This document shows positions 22,305 to 35,688 of a stretch of DNA of 64,000 bases, piece after piece. Below the pieces are notes generated by a model that worked only from the letters and a program-made list of their open reading frames with translations, ran no database searches and was not told where the DNA came from. The number at the start of each line of letters is the position of its first letter. Position 1 is the stretch's first letter. This stretch comes from Oehlia diaphana (lineage: Eukaryota > Glomeromycota > Glomeromycetes > Glomerales > Glomeraceae): assembly GCA_003833135.1 (NCBI GenBank), contig QZLH01000041.1, positions 8,473-72,472 of the forward strand. Reading direction: 5' to 3'. The translations under genes and the position numbers were made by a program.

Positions 22305-23930
22305 ATGCTATTATCAAAAACTATGCTTTTAAAGGAACAACTCTTAAAAACATACAAATTTAAGGTAAATATTATGTATTCTCGTTTAAAAAAGCTTTAT
22401 TTATTTATTTTTTTTCTTTAATTAATTTAAAATATTTTATATAATAGATCGACAAATTTATATTTCTTTTTGCGATATTAATATTATTACAATTCCTAGT
22501 TATATCATTGTTTCAATCTAAATTATCGTATCGTAATTATGATTTAAATGGACCATTAAATCTTATAAAATCTCGGTGTAAGAATAATGAATTTGCACTA
22601 AATTATAATTATATGAATTATTTCTCTTTTGAAAATTATTTATTTATTGCATATCAATTATTATTGGCTTATTTGGGATTGGATGCGGTAAGTAAAACTT
22701 TTTTATAATGACGATATCAACATTTCGTATTTTAACATCATTGAAACTTTTTTTTGTAGTTATTTAAAGAATATGTGATGCAAATTTTTGTGTATTTTCT
22801 GATGAATATCGGAGGATATGTATATTTAATCGTAAGTCAATTTTTTTGGTGTTTTTTTTTTTAAATAATATTACATATAATCTAACAAACCAATTATATC
22901 ACTTGATCATTCATAGATACAAATGGTTGAGATAGTTCTTTCAATTAAATATCTGAGAGATGAATGTTTAACATCAGCATTGACGCATGAAAATGATATA
23001 TTAGAAAAGTTTAGACTTAATGGTAATCTTACGGACCCTAAAATAATAGGATACGATTTGCCACAATTTATTATATATACATTATTTGTGATAATGGCTG
23101 GTTATTTATCACTTTTGATGTATTTTCGAATTGGAATTAATCATTATTTTCGAAAGAAAATTGGAAATAATGAATTACTTGTATCATCACTTAAGAGACA
23201 ACTCATATTAAAACTTTTTCTAAAGTTTTTTGTATTCTTTTCAATAATTTATTTTGTATTTTGTATTTATTATCTATTAACGTACATCGCTCTTAGGGAT
23301 TATACAATGGGTTTAGTTGTTTTATTATTTTTATTTGTTTTCATTTTGGTACTTCGGTTAGCTCGCGTGACTTTCATTTACGTAAGTATTTATGTTTAGA
23401 GAAATTTCTCATAAAAATTTTCAATTAAATATATATATATTTTTTTCTTCTTCTAGATTGACGAAGAATCCAACCGTGGAATGACACATTCCTCGTATTT
23501 ATGGATTTTCACTTTATTTAATAATATTGTATTATGTATTGTTGGAACTTTACTCATAACTGAAAGATGGTATTTCTTATTACCCTACAGTAAGTTTTAT
23601 TTTTATATTTGTTCATTTTAATTTTGAAAGCCTTTTAAATAATCAATAAATTTATCCTTTTTAATAAGATCTCATATATTTTGGTGTATCATTGACCTCA
23701 TATATATACGTTTTAAAAGTTAAAGAAGATTTCGGGAAAGGATTAAAAGAAGCTAGTAAGTAGTATGATTAATTTAATTAATCAAGTTTAAATCTAATTT
23801 ATTAATATACTAATAATTTTTTTTACTAATAACTTTTTTTTTTTAAAAAAAAAAAGAACAATCAGCTTTAAATGCTTTAAATGATAATGACGAAAATATT
23901 ATTATAGTTACCATAAATGAAAAACAATAA
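22305..23930 (+). CDS. Polytopic membrane protein, tandem paralog 1, 376 aa
   Basis: Seven exons: 22305-22364, 22448-22687, 22760-22831, 22917-23381, 23457-23589, 23669-23755 and 23857-23930. All have GTAAGT/GTAAAT donors and keep frame. The product has about eight hydrophobic helices (for example KFIFLFAILILLQFLVISLF, ENYLFIAYQLLLAYLGL, FIIYTLFVIMAGYLSLLMYF, FFVFFSIIYFVFCIYYLL, LVVLLFLFVFILVLRL) and a short acidic cytosolic-type tail (FGKGLKEA, then ALNDNDEN). There is no classical signal peptide. The downstream gene at 25760 is a paralog with matching exon sizes (72, 133 and 87 nt). The family is not recognised; the layout is compatible with a 7/8-TM receptor-like or transporter-like protein, but no catalytic or transport motif is visible. 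Confidence 0.75.
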
Positions 23931-25759
23931 CAATAATAATATCAAGCCCTCAAGCTTATTATTCAAATTTTATATAAATTATACTGTAGATTTAGTATTT
24001 GATATTCCTTTTTCTTTTACATTAAATTAGAATGGTTACTTTTAAATAAAATATTTATCTATGTGTACACTATATGTAAATATAAATTTAAATTTAAATG
24101 GGGTAGACGATGTTAAGTGTAACCTGGTTCTCGGCGTACCTTTGCCTGATAACGTCCAGAACGACACATATTATCCCGACAACATATTACAAATATCCCG
24201 ACAACATAAAAAAAGAAAATAGACAAAATTTTCCTTTAAATAAAAAATTAAAAATTTAGAATTTTAAATCGAAAAAACAAAATTTAGTTCCATCTATACG
24301 TAATTGATTATGTCTTATACTTTCAGACGGTATATACTAGTACTTCCTTAGAAACGACCACTTATTATAGAAGGTAAAAACACCAATAATAAATTAATAA
24401 ATTCTAGTCGATATAGATATAATATATTATACTTAGGGATAATCGGCCCATGAAATTACCGGTTACCATTCTCTTTTTAATCCCTGCTATGTAATAAAAG
24501 TTATACATAAAAGAAAGATGTTACCTTGTTAATATAAATTTATCTCTTCTAATTGATGTTTTTCTGAAATACTGACGCTATGTTCTTCAATAACGAATCA
24601 TCTTCATTATCGTCATATTTGACACCACTGATAATCTATGGTTAAAACCTTTATTTTGAGTAACGTTGTAAGAACCCAAAACCAAACTTATTGGTATGAC
24701 TTAAATTAATCGTCAAATTAGTTGAGTTGGTGTGTACCATATACAGAGTAGTGATAAATAACACCTCCGGCTCGCATTATAAATTTATAATAATTTTGGC
24801 CAGTTCACACCACTCATCACCTCATCACGAAGAATTATAAGTGTTATGTTCTCCACAATTTATTACGGTAAACTCGGAAGCAGTCTTAAGTACAATATAA
24901 TGGCTTTTTTTTCAAAGATATGATAAAAAGGAAATATTTTTTTTTTTCGTAATTAAAGAAAGGAATGGTTACAAGATGGTACAAATGTGAAAGCTATTGA
25001 TGGTGTCATTGTGAAACCTGAATCCGTCCACAAATAATTATGTAAAATGACGTTACGATCATCCTTTATACTATGCATGCAATTTCGATTGTTGTGCCGA
25101 GAAATCACACACGATATACTTTATTTCAATCGAGATTGAATATAATTGGAAGCTTATAAAATATAAATGGTTATTAAAATAGTGTATCTTAATAGGCAAG
25201 TAAATGACCCATTTATAAATTTTATACCAAAATTACCATTTTTCTATAAATAATTTTCGTATTCATATAATGAATAATAAGACCATTATGTTTAAGATTA
25301 ATCCTAATTTGCAATTATAATTGCATTCGCAAGATATACTCCTTTTGTTGCGGAAATATTAACCGAGAATGTTCTAATCGAAACTCATGAAAGAAAATCA
25401 ATAAAAGAAAAGGTATTCTTTTTCTATCTTCATCTCGGTTAAACAATAACAATGATTCCCTCAGGTTTTCCATAAATTCGAAATTTCATTTGTAATAAGA
25501 ATTTTTCGTTCCCTAAACTGTGCCTCAAACAAGTAAAACTCACTCGAATCAGATGATCTTTTTTTAATTTCCAATTATAGGAATGGCCGGAATAAAGATG
25601 CCGATTAAAAAGGTAATGTGAATATTCTGTATTACATTTTCTAGACTGGTTATATTATGGTTATAGTAAATTTGGCCTAACTTGAGTTGGATTCATAATA
25701 TTTTGTATAAAAAGTGAACAAAATCGAAATCACAGAAAAAAAAAAAAAAATTTTTAATT
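23931..25759. other. Intergenic between tandem membrane protein genes
   Basis: Contains a direct repeat of atcccgacaacat at about 24173-24207. A short possible exon, ATGGCCGGAATAAAGATG...AAAAAG followed by GTAATG (about 25583-25612), could be an alternative first exon of the gene at 25760. No other coding signal. Confidence 0.4.
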
Positions 25760-27677
25760 ATGTGTTTATTAACCGACGAAAGTAAGAAACATATTAAAAA
25801 AAAAGTATGTAATAAAAATAAAATAGAAATCGATGATTTTTTTTACATTGAATAACAAATATGATCATTCCTTTTTTAACTTCTCTTTAATAATTTTAGT
25901 GGAATCGGGTAACTTCCTCAATATGGACAAAATTATTCTCCACAATATTTACCATTCAATTTTGTTTAGTGATATTTTTTCAATCGAGAGTTTTAATGAG
26001 AAATTATTCAATATACAATGATGGTCGCTTTATAGAAGCATATAAATGCGATAAAGAGGAAGACAATTCTGTTTATTATTTATTTGTTTTCTCGGCTATA
26101 CAAAGTTTAGTTTTTATGGTTTTACAATTATATTTAGTATATTTCGGGTTAAATGCGGTAAGAATTTAAGATTTAAATTATCTCGGAATGAGAATAATGT
26201 TACGTAATTATTAAAAAAATTTTTTTTTTTTTTATAGATATTTCACGAGCATATAATACAAATTATTACACTCGTAGCTTTGAATTTTGGAAGCGCAGCA
26301 TATTCTTTGGTAAGTTACATAATATCTGTTATAATCGATTAAAAAAATTTATGTATTTATGTTTAACACTATTTTCTTCTTACTTAAAGGTTCAATTACT
26401 TCAAATCAAAATTCGTGTAGATAGAATACAAAATAATGATAATTGTAATGCAGGATTAACCGGATTCGATATAGATTGGTTAAGAGTAGATTTACCACAA
26501 GTTTTAACATTAACAGCAATTTCAGTTATATCTGCAATCTTAGCAAGTAAATTATATAGACAATTTGGATGGAGTGTTTATAAAAGGATTGGTGGTGATT
26601 TACGAATTCAAAGTAAGTATTTTTCGAAATTATAATTTAAACTTTTAAATTATTTTATTAATTCTATCTTTAATAATTTTAGGAATATATAGGAGTAATT
26701 TGATATTTATAATGTTACTTAAATTGAATCTGTTCTTTTGGATAATATATATAATACCTACAGTAATTGTTGCAGTTAAAATAACTACCTTTAGTGATGG
26801 AAAAGTAGTTGATATGGTATTAATAGCATATCATGGTTTTGCCACTCTACTCGCTTTAATTTTACAAATTTTAGCGTACAGATCTGTAAGTAACTTTTTA
26901 TCTTTTACTTTGCCTTCAATTTCACATTTCTCATAAAAAAAAATATTTTTTTTTCTTGTTTAATTTATTATAGATAAAAAGGGAATCAACGGCAGGAATG
27001 ATAGCATTCACTGTATTATGGACATTAATTGTTGCTGATTATGGTCTATTAATATACGCATTTGTTAGATTATTAATACTTGGATCTTACTTTATGATAA
27101 TATTTAGTAAGTAAATTACATACAGTATAACCTTGATATTTCCTTTTAGACAAAATTATTAATAATGTAACATATTTTTATTTATTTATTTATTTAAATA
27201 GCAAGTGTATTTGTGATAATTGCTTTGGTATGTGAACATGAAATTCTTTTCTAAAAGAAAAAATTAAAGGGATTTAGATATTAACTATACGTGATCTTCC
27301 TTTTTTTAGGCAACATTTGTTTTTTCTATTATAGTAACAGTAAATTTTGGTAGAGGATTAAAAGAACTTGGTAAGTATATAAAAATGCAAATTATTGTTT
27401 TTTTAATTATAATTTTATAATGAATTTCAAATTAATTCGTTCTTTTTTTTTTTTAGTTGAAAATTATAAGGAAAGATTGAGACCGAGACCAACTACTATT
27501 GATATACCAACGTTAAATGTACCACCGGGTACATCAAGTTCATCGGTATATTCTCCTGCTTCTTCAATGTCTCAACAACATCCTCCTACATCTCAATTAA
27601 GTTTAAGTGATAGTACGAGTTATTTAAGTGATGAACAAAAACAACAAAAAGATGATCGTTGGACTATTGATGATTAA
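25760..27677 (+). CDS. Polytopic membrane protein, tandem paralog 2, 413 aa
   Basis: Nine exons: 25760-25804, 25900-26157, 26238-26309, 26390-26612, 26683-26885, 26974-27106, 27202-27227, 27310-27370 and 27457-27677; every junction keeps frame. It aligns with the upstream gene: the shared DLPQ motif, YKRIGG versus FRKKIG, and FGRGLKEL versus FGKGLKEA. About eight hydrophobic helices are followed by a ~75-residue Pro/Ser/Gln-rich hydrophilic tail (SSSVYSPASSMSQQHPP..) that paralog 1 lacks. It has two extra introns relative to paralog 1: exons 7+8 (26+61 nt) equal exon 6 of paralog 1 (87 nt). Exon 1 is the least certain, since ATG at 25583 with a GTAATG donor is an alternative. Function unknown. 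Confidence 0.75.
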
Positions 27678-28459
27678 AAAAAAAAAGTTATTTATTTATT
27701 TAATATTACAAAAAAAAAAACTATATAACTAATATAATTTATTTAATCTTATAAATATTTCCCATTAATTTATCTTAATTTATTAATAATGTAGAAAATG
27801 TAAACATAATTATGTATTATTTATTATATGTATACTATATTATTATAATTCAATATCAATATTATAATCAAGAATTTGCATCTTTATAAGTCATTTTTTC
27901 CTGTTACCAATTAATTTATTTTATTATTTGAAATTGTGCTCAAGAAGAATTTGGGGATAAATCAAGATATAGATGTACCATGTGACAATAATTTAGTTTC
28001 TCATCCCGTGATGTTACTTACTTGCGATACAAAAAAATAAAATAAAAAAGTTGCTGAACATCCAATTGATGTTACTGTTATTTCATTTAAAATTAAAATT
28101 AGAAAAAAATATTTTACAATTCTATAATATATTTTATATGATACTGAAAATTTTGTTTAATTTGGGTCATCACCAAGTCCATCACCATAATTCTAAGAAA
28201 ATAAACGTAGTTTACGTATATAGTATAAACAATACATAATTTTAATTTACTACATTAAAATTTCGAAACAGATGTTAAATTACAATCAAATCTTTCAAGA
28301 GAGATTTAAAAGTTTTTTTTTTTACATGTGAAAGAATAAATACTTATTATCAATGCAAATAAAAATTGTAGAATTTTTTGTTTATATTAAGAACAAAAAA
28401 TTTAATCAATTTATATAAAAGATTATTTGTCCTTTCTCATCATTATAATAATGATGAGG
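27678..28459. other. Intergenic, AT-rich
   Basis: Nothing convincing. A 62-codon open frame at 28051-28239 (+) has no recognisable domain and AT-rich low complexity. Confidence 0.4.
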
Positions 28460-28630
28460 TACTACGGCCCTACCACAAAGTACTTCTTAAGAAGTGCACT
28501 ATGCTCCATCCATAAAATTACGCATATTACCATGGCGTACCATGACCGACCGGTTCTATCGCAGAATTGCAGCAAAAGCTGATACTCACGAACTTACTGA
28601 GAGGAAGAGAAATAAGACCAAATTTAAAGT
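28460..28630 (+). repeat. Interspersed GC-richer repeat, copy 1
   Basis: The sequence from ACTACGGCCCTACCACAAAG to the cgaacttactgag segment is closely similar to 44742-44890. It stands out as GC-richer than its surroundings. This copy has one complete monomer plus a degenerate second one at about 28690-28730 (gcgcctatgtccaatctgtgc). The short frame across it is not treated as a gene. Confidence 0.65.
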
Positions 28631-28730
28631 AGTATATATTAGGTATAGAATTGGTACAAAGTTAGAAATTATTCGTAAATTATAAAATGACATCAAGCGC
28701 CTATGTCCAATCTGTGCATAGAACTATACA

Positions 28731-31017
28731 TCCTCTCCACATCACCACCAGTCCACCACCATCACCATCACCAACACAAGGAATATAATTCGTGAAGCAA
28801 AGGGTAAGGAGCAAAAGAAGACTTTCAATTTTCACCACGCTTTGCATTCATTAGTTGAACACGTCGATGCATGCGAAAATGAAGATGACTTTTCTAATAG
28901 TTTCCGTGTTTTTCCTTTAAGGCTTTTTTGTGAGATCGCCAGAGTGATTTGTTTGACGCAGTGAATATATTCATTATATAAAACGTGTTGCGAAGATGGT
29001 TAACGTTTGAATAATGTGGTCATTGACACCACAAAAGTCTCCTTTAGGTTTCCTTTGTGAGATCACTGAACAATTTGTTTATACAAAACAATGTTGGAAG
29101 GTGATTTCGCGACGCATGTCACTACAAGTTTCTTAAATAAGGTCTACTATTTCTGGATGAGAAAACGGTTATGTACCTTATTATAAAGAAACTTAAATTT
29201 GGTATGTTACTATTGGAAAGATTCCCACTTCATAAGCATTCATTAATTCTCTATTAAATATTATGCTGAAGAGAATGATAAAATTCTTGTTAAGAACTTC
29301 AAGACGAAAATGATAAATTCACTGTGGAACTTGAAAGCTTGAGGATCCATGGTAAAATGAGAGTGAAGAATTATCTATGAGCACCTGGTTCTCTTTACTT
29401 TCATGGTATTGGCGGCGGCAGTGGTGCCGGCGGTGCCGATCTTGCGTCTGCACCTCTCATTCAATACATAATATTAGGCTTACCTCACACGAAGACTTGC
29501 TCACAGATTCTCAGGAGATGTGCAAAAAGTGCGCGAGATGATCAAGTCTTTGGGCTGAATATAAGTCTCTCGAAAGACATGACAAAATCTATATGAACAA
29601 GATGATAAATCTATTGATTTATACTAATGTTTTCCTATTAACTATATATATGTATACGTGTGATCAGTAAAGTTGAGATTATATAAATTTTTTAGGTGTG
29701 AAAAAAAAAATATGCTGACAAGCTTTCACTGTAGCATCAGAAGCATCAAAAGCATCAGAAGGAACCGATTGAAAAATGTTATCTTGTATCTCGCTCTAAA
29801 GAACTGAAACTATCGCTTGTAACAAAGATAAACATCATAGTAAAATTCCTGATCATAAGTCATACCAAGTTCCTGGTTCTATTAAACTACACAAATCAAA
29901 ATAATTTATAAAATTAGAGAATTTAAAGAAGTGAAAGTTACCCAAATTTTGTCTTTAGTAAACCATGATCATAATTCAGATTTTCTTATTATTTGAAATC
30001 ATAATATTTCTAATTTATTGCATTTATATTTTCTTTAATTTCTCGGTAATATTTGTAATGATTTTGCTTTTTGCATTATGATTTTTTTTTCAGTAACGTG
30101 AATAAAATTTTTTAAAATATTATTATTGTACGAAAGGATTTTCCGCAGAAATTACCCGACAATAAATTAAAGTTAGATAATTGAAATGTGCAAAAACTAA
30201 TTTTCACTCGTAAAATCTTTAATCTCAAAATGCATATATCATTTGCGGGCACGCCTCGGTTCGTCCAGAAAGGTATAAAAAAACGTAAAGATGACGTGTT
30301 CAACTATATATGTCTTCAGAGCGTTCTTTTTTCAGTAAATAAAGAAAAGAAACATTAAAATTATCTAATTATTCTTCATATTTACGAGTATACATTCAAA
30401 ATGATTTCGTAGCCCAGTGGAATATTTATACAATCCGTCCGAATGGGACATACTCTATATTCCGTTTTTGTGTTTAGATAGTTTAGATAGTACAGTATAC
30501 CAAGCCACTAACCCTGCGAATCGATTTTCGCCAGTATTTATGAACGGTTCAGGAAATATATTTACCAGATGTTTTTTCCAATAAAGATTAACACTGTTTT
30601 TTGTAAATCTTCATCTGAACTGCATTTAAAAGTTACACGATTATACTATATTAAAATGTACAACCCAAAATGTAGTTATTCTCTAAAATTAAGATAGGAA
30701 TTCATTTATTTTTTTGGTTAGACGCAATTTTGCCGAAAACCGGACTGAAACTTGATAAAACTGATGAATAAAGCTAAAATAAATTGGTTCATTGATCATA
30801 TAGATTCTTGTCTGAATGTTATGAATGACACCTTTTCAAATATTTTTTTATTATTTTTAGATTGGTCATTGTTATTTGATGTAAGCATTATTTCATTACT
30901 ATGATATATATATTTTTAGTACTTCCCCTTTATATTCGCAATTTTGTCTTTTTTTCTGGGAACTATCGGAAGCAACGAGAGTCTTGCAATTTATTCTTTG
31001 CTTTGATTGCTTTGACA
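28731..31017. other. Intergenic with degenerate duplicated blocks
   Basis: Two related blocks at 28910-28995 and 29038-29125 share tttcctttRaggYttYYtttgtgagatc and a tatataaaac-like end, so a short segment was duplicated; no frame is conserved. A GGCGGCGGCAGTGGTGCCGG-like stretch near 29410-29435 and an agcatcaga triplicate at 29732-29760 are local oddities. No gene is supported. Confidence 0.4.
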
Positions 31018-31160
31018 TATAAAAGAAAATAATACTTGTATATTATGTATAGTATAAAAAAAAATAATACTTGTATATTATGTATAGTATAAAAGAAAAT
31101 AATACTTGTATATTTTGTATAGTATAAAAGAAAATAATATTGTATATTTTTGTATTGTAT
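31018..31160. repeat. 35-36 bp minisatellite, four copies
   Basis: The unit aaagaaaataatacttgtatattatgtatagtata is repeated about four times with few changes (starts near 31022, 31057, 31093 and 31129). Purely AT-rich; the open frame on the minus strand is a by-product. Confidence 0.85.
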
Positions 31161-31628
31161 TTTCTTTATCATGAGAAACTTTATAAAAAAAAATCTAAAG
31201 AAATATTAGAAGTGATAGTTTAATATTGTCCTTATCTTGACTTTCTAGAAGAGAATAATAACTTTTTTTTTTTTAAAAAAAAAAAAAAATTTGTTTAGCG
31301 AAAATTTTTAAATCTATAAATAAAAATACTAAATTATACAAATAAATTAAATGTATACAATTATTTTAGCACTGCGTCAAAATTATTAATTTATATACCG
31401 TACCTTTTAGCTATTTTTATAATTTTTGTAAGATACATTTGTTTATAATTATTTGTTTAATCGTTAATCTAAAAATACCTACCAATACATATTCGGACAA
31501 GGAAGTTTTATTAGTCCGATTGACAAGCATTTGTCATACATTATTTAATATAAGTAGTAACAGTATATTTGATTTTCTTTTTTTTTTCTTTCACAAAAAG
31601 AATAAATTTGATTTTTACTTATTTCACT

Positions 31629-33988
31629 ATGCCTGGTGAAACCGAAATACAAGATAGTGAAGATGCGAAAAAATGGATTGATTGGATTGAGGAGGCTATC
31701 GTTAAAGAATATTTTAGATATTATGAATACAAAAATTTTAGTAATATCAAATCAATTGGTCAAGGAGGATTTGGAAAGATATTTCGAGCAAATTGGAATA
31801 ATAATTTGAGTCAGTATTTAGTATTGAAATCTTTTATAGATCTTAGCGAGGCCACAATAAAAGAAGTCGTCCACGAGGTAATTATTTGATGATTGAGTTT
31901 CATTTATTATACGTTATTTAACTTTATTATTATTATTATTATTATTATTTTTATAATCTAGCTTAAACTTCATCGAGATGTACAACATCATCCTAATATT
32001 ATTAGCTTCTGTGGAATTACGAAATATGAGTCAGGTGTTATTAAATATTTAATAAATGTATTATATAAAATATTTTATTACCATAATAAATTTAATAAAG
32101 TTGATTTGCTTATTTAAATTTATTAAATTCATTAGATGATGAGAGCCATTTGAAAAAATATATGTTGGTAATGGAATACGCCGATGGTGGTTCCCTTCGA
32201 AGTTATTTAAAGAATTATTTCACCTGCCTTACATGGGATGATAAATACGGCCTTGCATACCAATTAGTTGGTGCTGTATCATTTTTACATAACGAAGGAA
32301 TTGTACATCGCGATTTGGTAATTCTTTTTTTTTTTATATATATATGTGATATATATGTGTGCGTAATTTAAAGTTGAATATTAATACATATTATTTATAT
32401 AGCATTCTGGAAATGTATTAATCAACCAAAATACCATCAAGTTGGCAGATTTTGGATTATCGAAAAGGATCGAAGCGTCATCCAAATGTCAATCAAATTT
32501 TTTTGGAGTAATTCCTTATATTGATCCAAAAAGATTCGTGAGGGGTGAAGAAATTTATACACTAAACGAAAAAAGTGACGTTTATAGTATTGGCGTACTT
32601 CTCTGGGAGATATCTAGTGGTAAACCACCATTTTATGTTGAGGGTGAACAATATGGTGTTGCTTTGGCTATTAATATTATTCAAGGTCAGAGAGAACACA
32701 TTGTTCCTGGTACACCCGAAGCTTATGTAAAGATTTATACCGGTATATTTAATTACATTTATTAATAATTTTTTTTTTTTTAAAAAAAAAAAAAAAAATT
32801 TGATATTATTTTCATTGCTTTTCAGATTGTTGGAATGATGAACCAGAAGAGCGTCCAACTGCAAATAAAGTATTAGAAAGATTAAAAGCGGTAAACTTAA
32901 ATTTGATAGTATCGGAAGATTATCAAGTGGATCAAATGAATAGTAATAATTCTAGTAAAAATATTAGTAAAAATATTAGTGATGACTTTTCAAGTCGGCA
33001 TGGAAAATTATCTGATTTAATAAACAATTTTGATTTAATTAACACGAATGCCGATATAGATCTTAAGGTGTTGACGAGTAATAACATTATACCAAAAGAT
33101 AAAGATTTAAAAATGGTAGTTGATGGAATAGCACAGTTTATTTTTAAAATAACAAATGAAGGGAAAGAACCAACATTAAGAAAAATACATATCCTTGAAT
33201 ATTTTAATTCTCATAATATAAATTTAAAAGAAATTTATGATTGGTTAATAGAAAATCAAAATGTTACAAATTCAATATTTTTACTTGGATATTTTAATTG
33301 TTTCGGAATTGGAATTGATCAAAATCATGAAAAAGCTTTTCAATATTTTAAAAATCCTTTAATAGAAAATTTTGATTTAACACCATATTATATTGGATTA
33401 TGTTATTTACATGAATATGGTACCAAACAGAATGATAAGTTGGCTTTCGAAAATTTTGAAAAGTCGGCTATAACAAATTGTGCGGCAGGACAGATAAATA
33501 TGGGATTTTGTTATTATACAGGAAGAGGTGTTAAAAAGGATTTAAAGATGGCAGTTAATTGGTATGAACAGGCTGTAAATAACGGAAATATAATGGCAAA
33601 ATATAATCTTGGACTTTTATATTTAAATGGAAATGGTACTAATAAAGATCATAAAAAAGCTTTTGATTTATTTGAACAATCAGCTGAAGGGGAATATTCT
33701 GGTGGTATAACATTATTAGGATATTGTTATGATTTTGGTATAGGAACTGATATCGATAAAAAAAAAGCGTTTGAATTATATTCGATAGCTGCAAATTTGG
33801 GAACTTCTATGGCTCAATGTAATCTTGCGAGATTATATGAAAGAGGGGAAGGAACTACGGAAGATAAAAATGCAGCAATTGAATGGTACAAAAAAGCCGC
33901 AGGACAAGGAGATCAAAGCGCTCAAAATAAATTAAAGAAGCTTTTGAAAACTAAAAATGGAAGAGCAGATGCATGCAAAATTAATTAA
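31629..33988 (+). CDS. Protein kinase with C-terminal Sel1 repeats, 668 aa
   Basis: Five exons: 31629-31877, 31962-32034, 32136-32317, 32403-32742 and 32826-33988. Kinase signatures: glycine loop GQGGFGK (residues 44-50), VAIK-type Lys67 (LVLKSF), HRDL at 165-168 followed by HSGNVLIN, DFG at 184-186, and the DVYSIGVLLWEISSG block, so catalysis looks possible. The C-lobe ends near residue 305 (CWNDEPEERPTANKVLERL). After a linker come about six Sel1 repeats (about 430-655) with consensus A..NLG.LY..G.G...D..KA...Y..AA. Sel1 repeats are scaffolds for protein-protein contacts, so this is likely a cytosolic signalling kinase with a docking tail. The HRDL|HSGN intron is a family hallmark. The start ATG at 31629 is preceded by T-rich sequence. 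Targets unknown. Confidence 0.9.
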
Positions 33989-35124
33989 TTTTATATTTAT
34001 TTTATTTATCTATTTATCTATTTATTTTATTTATATATTTTTTTAATCTTAATGTATTTAAAAGTATGTATTTTTATTATTTTTATTTTTATTTTTTTCA
34101 CAACGCATCCAGTTTGTGTTTTATTTGATTAGATAGATGTATATGTATATAGGTGAATAAATTATTCTATAAATACAAATAAAACTTTATATATCTTTGA
34201 TTGCATTATACCACGAAATGAGAACTTAGAGTAGCATCATTTACGAAACTAACGGACCGCCTAATTCATTTTTCGGACTGGTATGAAATTTTCATACGCA
34301 GTCATATGATGAATTTTTCATATGCAGTTATATAGTTATATCACAACGCAGTTGAAAATCGGAGGTGGCCGTCAAAATTAACGTCGCTATATCAAACTGA
34401 ATCACGTGATTTAAAGTTGGATACACGTCTAATTTTGGCCACTGAAATTTTAATCTTCTGGCTGAATTTTTAATAAATCCCGGTTTCATATACTACAATT
34501 TTTACGTGGTTGATTTTTAGTACTGTATAAGCACCGTTACAAAAAATACACCTTATTGGTTCCATTTGAATATTTAACGTTTAAATTTAATAATTGCTTT
34601 TTACGCACCCTGTACAAAATATATCACTCTATGTTTGGCTGCGGAGTTTTTGACGGTGGAGTTTAGGGATGGATTTGGATTTTGGAAAAGACATTAGACA
34701 ATTTGGACATTCAATTAGACAATTGGACACATATCCAAACAATGTACATATTGTCCAAATCCATAATAATAATTGAAACAAATGCACCAACACTGAGTAC
34801 TAAGGAAGTGATTACTTATTTATTAAATATGTAATATTTATTCAAGTACTGGAAGTCTGGGAGTTCATATTTTTGTGGAGATAAATTTAATGTTTTAGAA
34901 ATCTTTGATATGAAAATTATGAAAATTAATAAAAATGAAAGTTTGAAAGTATATGTAATTTTGAGATTTTTATAGATGACACTTTTATTATTAAACGAAA
35001 GAATTCATCTTATTTTATAATAAAATAACCTATAGATTTCAATTATAATAATTTAATCCATAATAAAATGCAGAATATGTTATATACAGGTGCTAAATAA
35101 CATTTTTTATGAAAAAAAAATTCT
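33989..35124. other. Intergenic with small inverted repeats
   Basis: A region with tggatttggattttgg (about 34672) and ttgtccaaatcc (about 34756), rich in TTGGACA/TGTCCAA motifs between, may be a degenerate MITE of about 100 bp. Otherwise no gene. Confidence 0.4.
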
Positions 35125-35132
35125 GTTCCACG

Positions 35133-35688
35133 TAGAGTTGCGATCCGTCAATCCGCAATAAACACATTTTAGCCATTTTATGAATATTAAGTCAATAAAA
35201 AGAATTTTTTTTTTTTTTTGAGATATCTTATGAATATCTATCAATACATAATATAATAAAAAATTGTCTTCAAAAATAAAAGTAGAGAAAAATTAAAACG
35301 GATTGAAATTCATCCGCTTTTTTATATTCCATTTTTTTCCGTAAAAAGGTTCATATTTCCGGAATTAATAACCTTATATCGCGGAATTTATCGAATTATT
35401 TACATTTACCGTGAATGGATCCGCGAAAGGCTCATTTTTACGGAATTTTTACAGAAATAACGGATAAAATTTTTAATAATTTATAGGGGGCGGCTCGGAT
35501 GAAAAATCAAATAATCAATCCGTTCTTATTTTCTCTTTTTTTTTGTATTAAATAGTAATTTTTTAAACTACTAGATTGTGTATTTAGCAGTCTTAAAATA
35601 TATTAAAAAAAAATTTAATCTTTATTAATTAAATCCGTGTATAATTGCCAAAATGTTCCCTTTCGAATTCATCCGGATCGTAACTCTA
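35133..35688. mobile_element. hAT-type MITE, 556 bp, with 8-bp target duplication
   Basis: Terminal inverted repeats TAGAGTTGCGATCCG (35133-35147) and CGGATCGTAACTCTA (35674-35688) match at 14 of 15 positions. They are flanked by perfect 8-bp direct repeats GTTCCACG (35125-35132 and 35689-35696), the target-site length typical of hAT transposons. No transposase is encoded. The interior is shared with repeats at 2700-2945 and 48020-48190. Confidence 0.85.
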
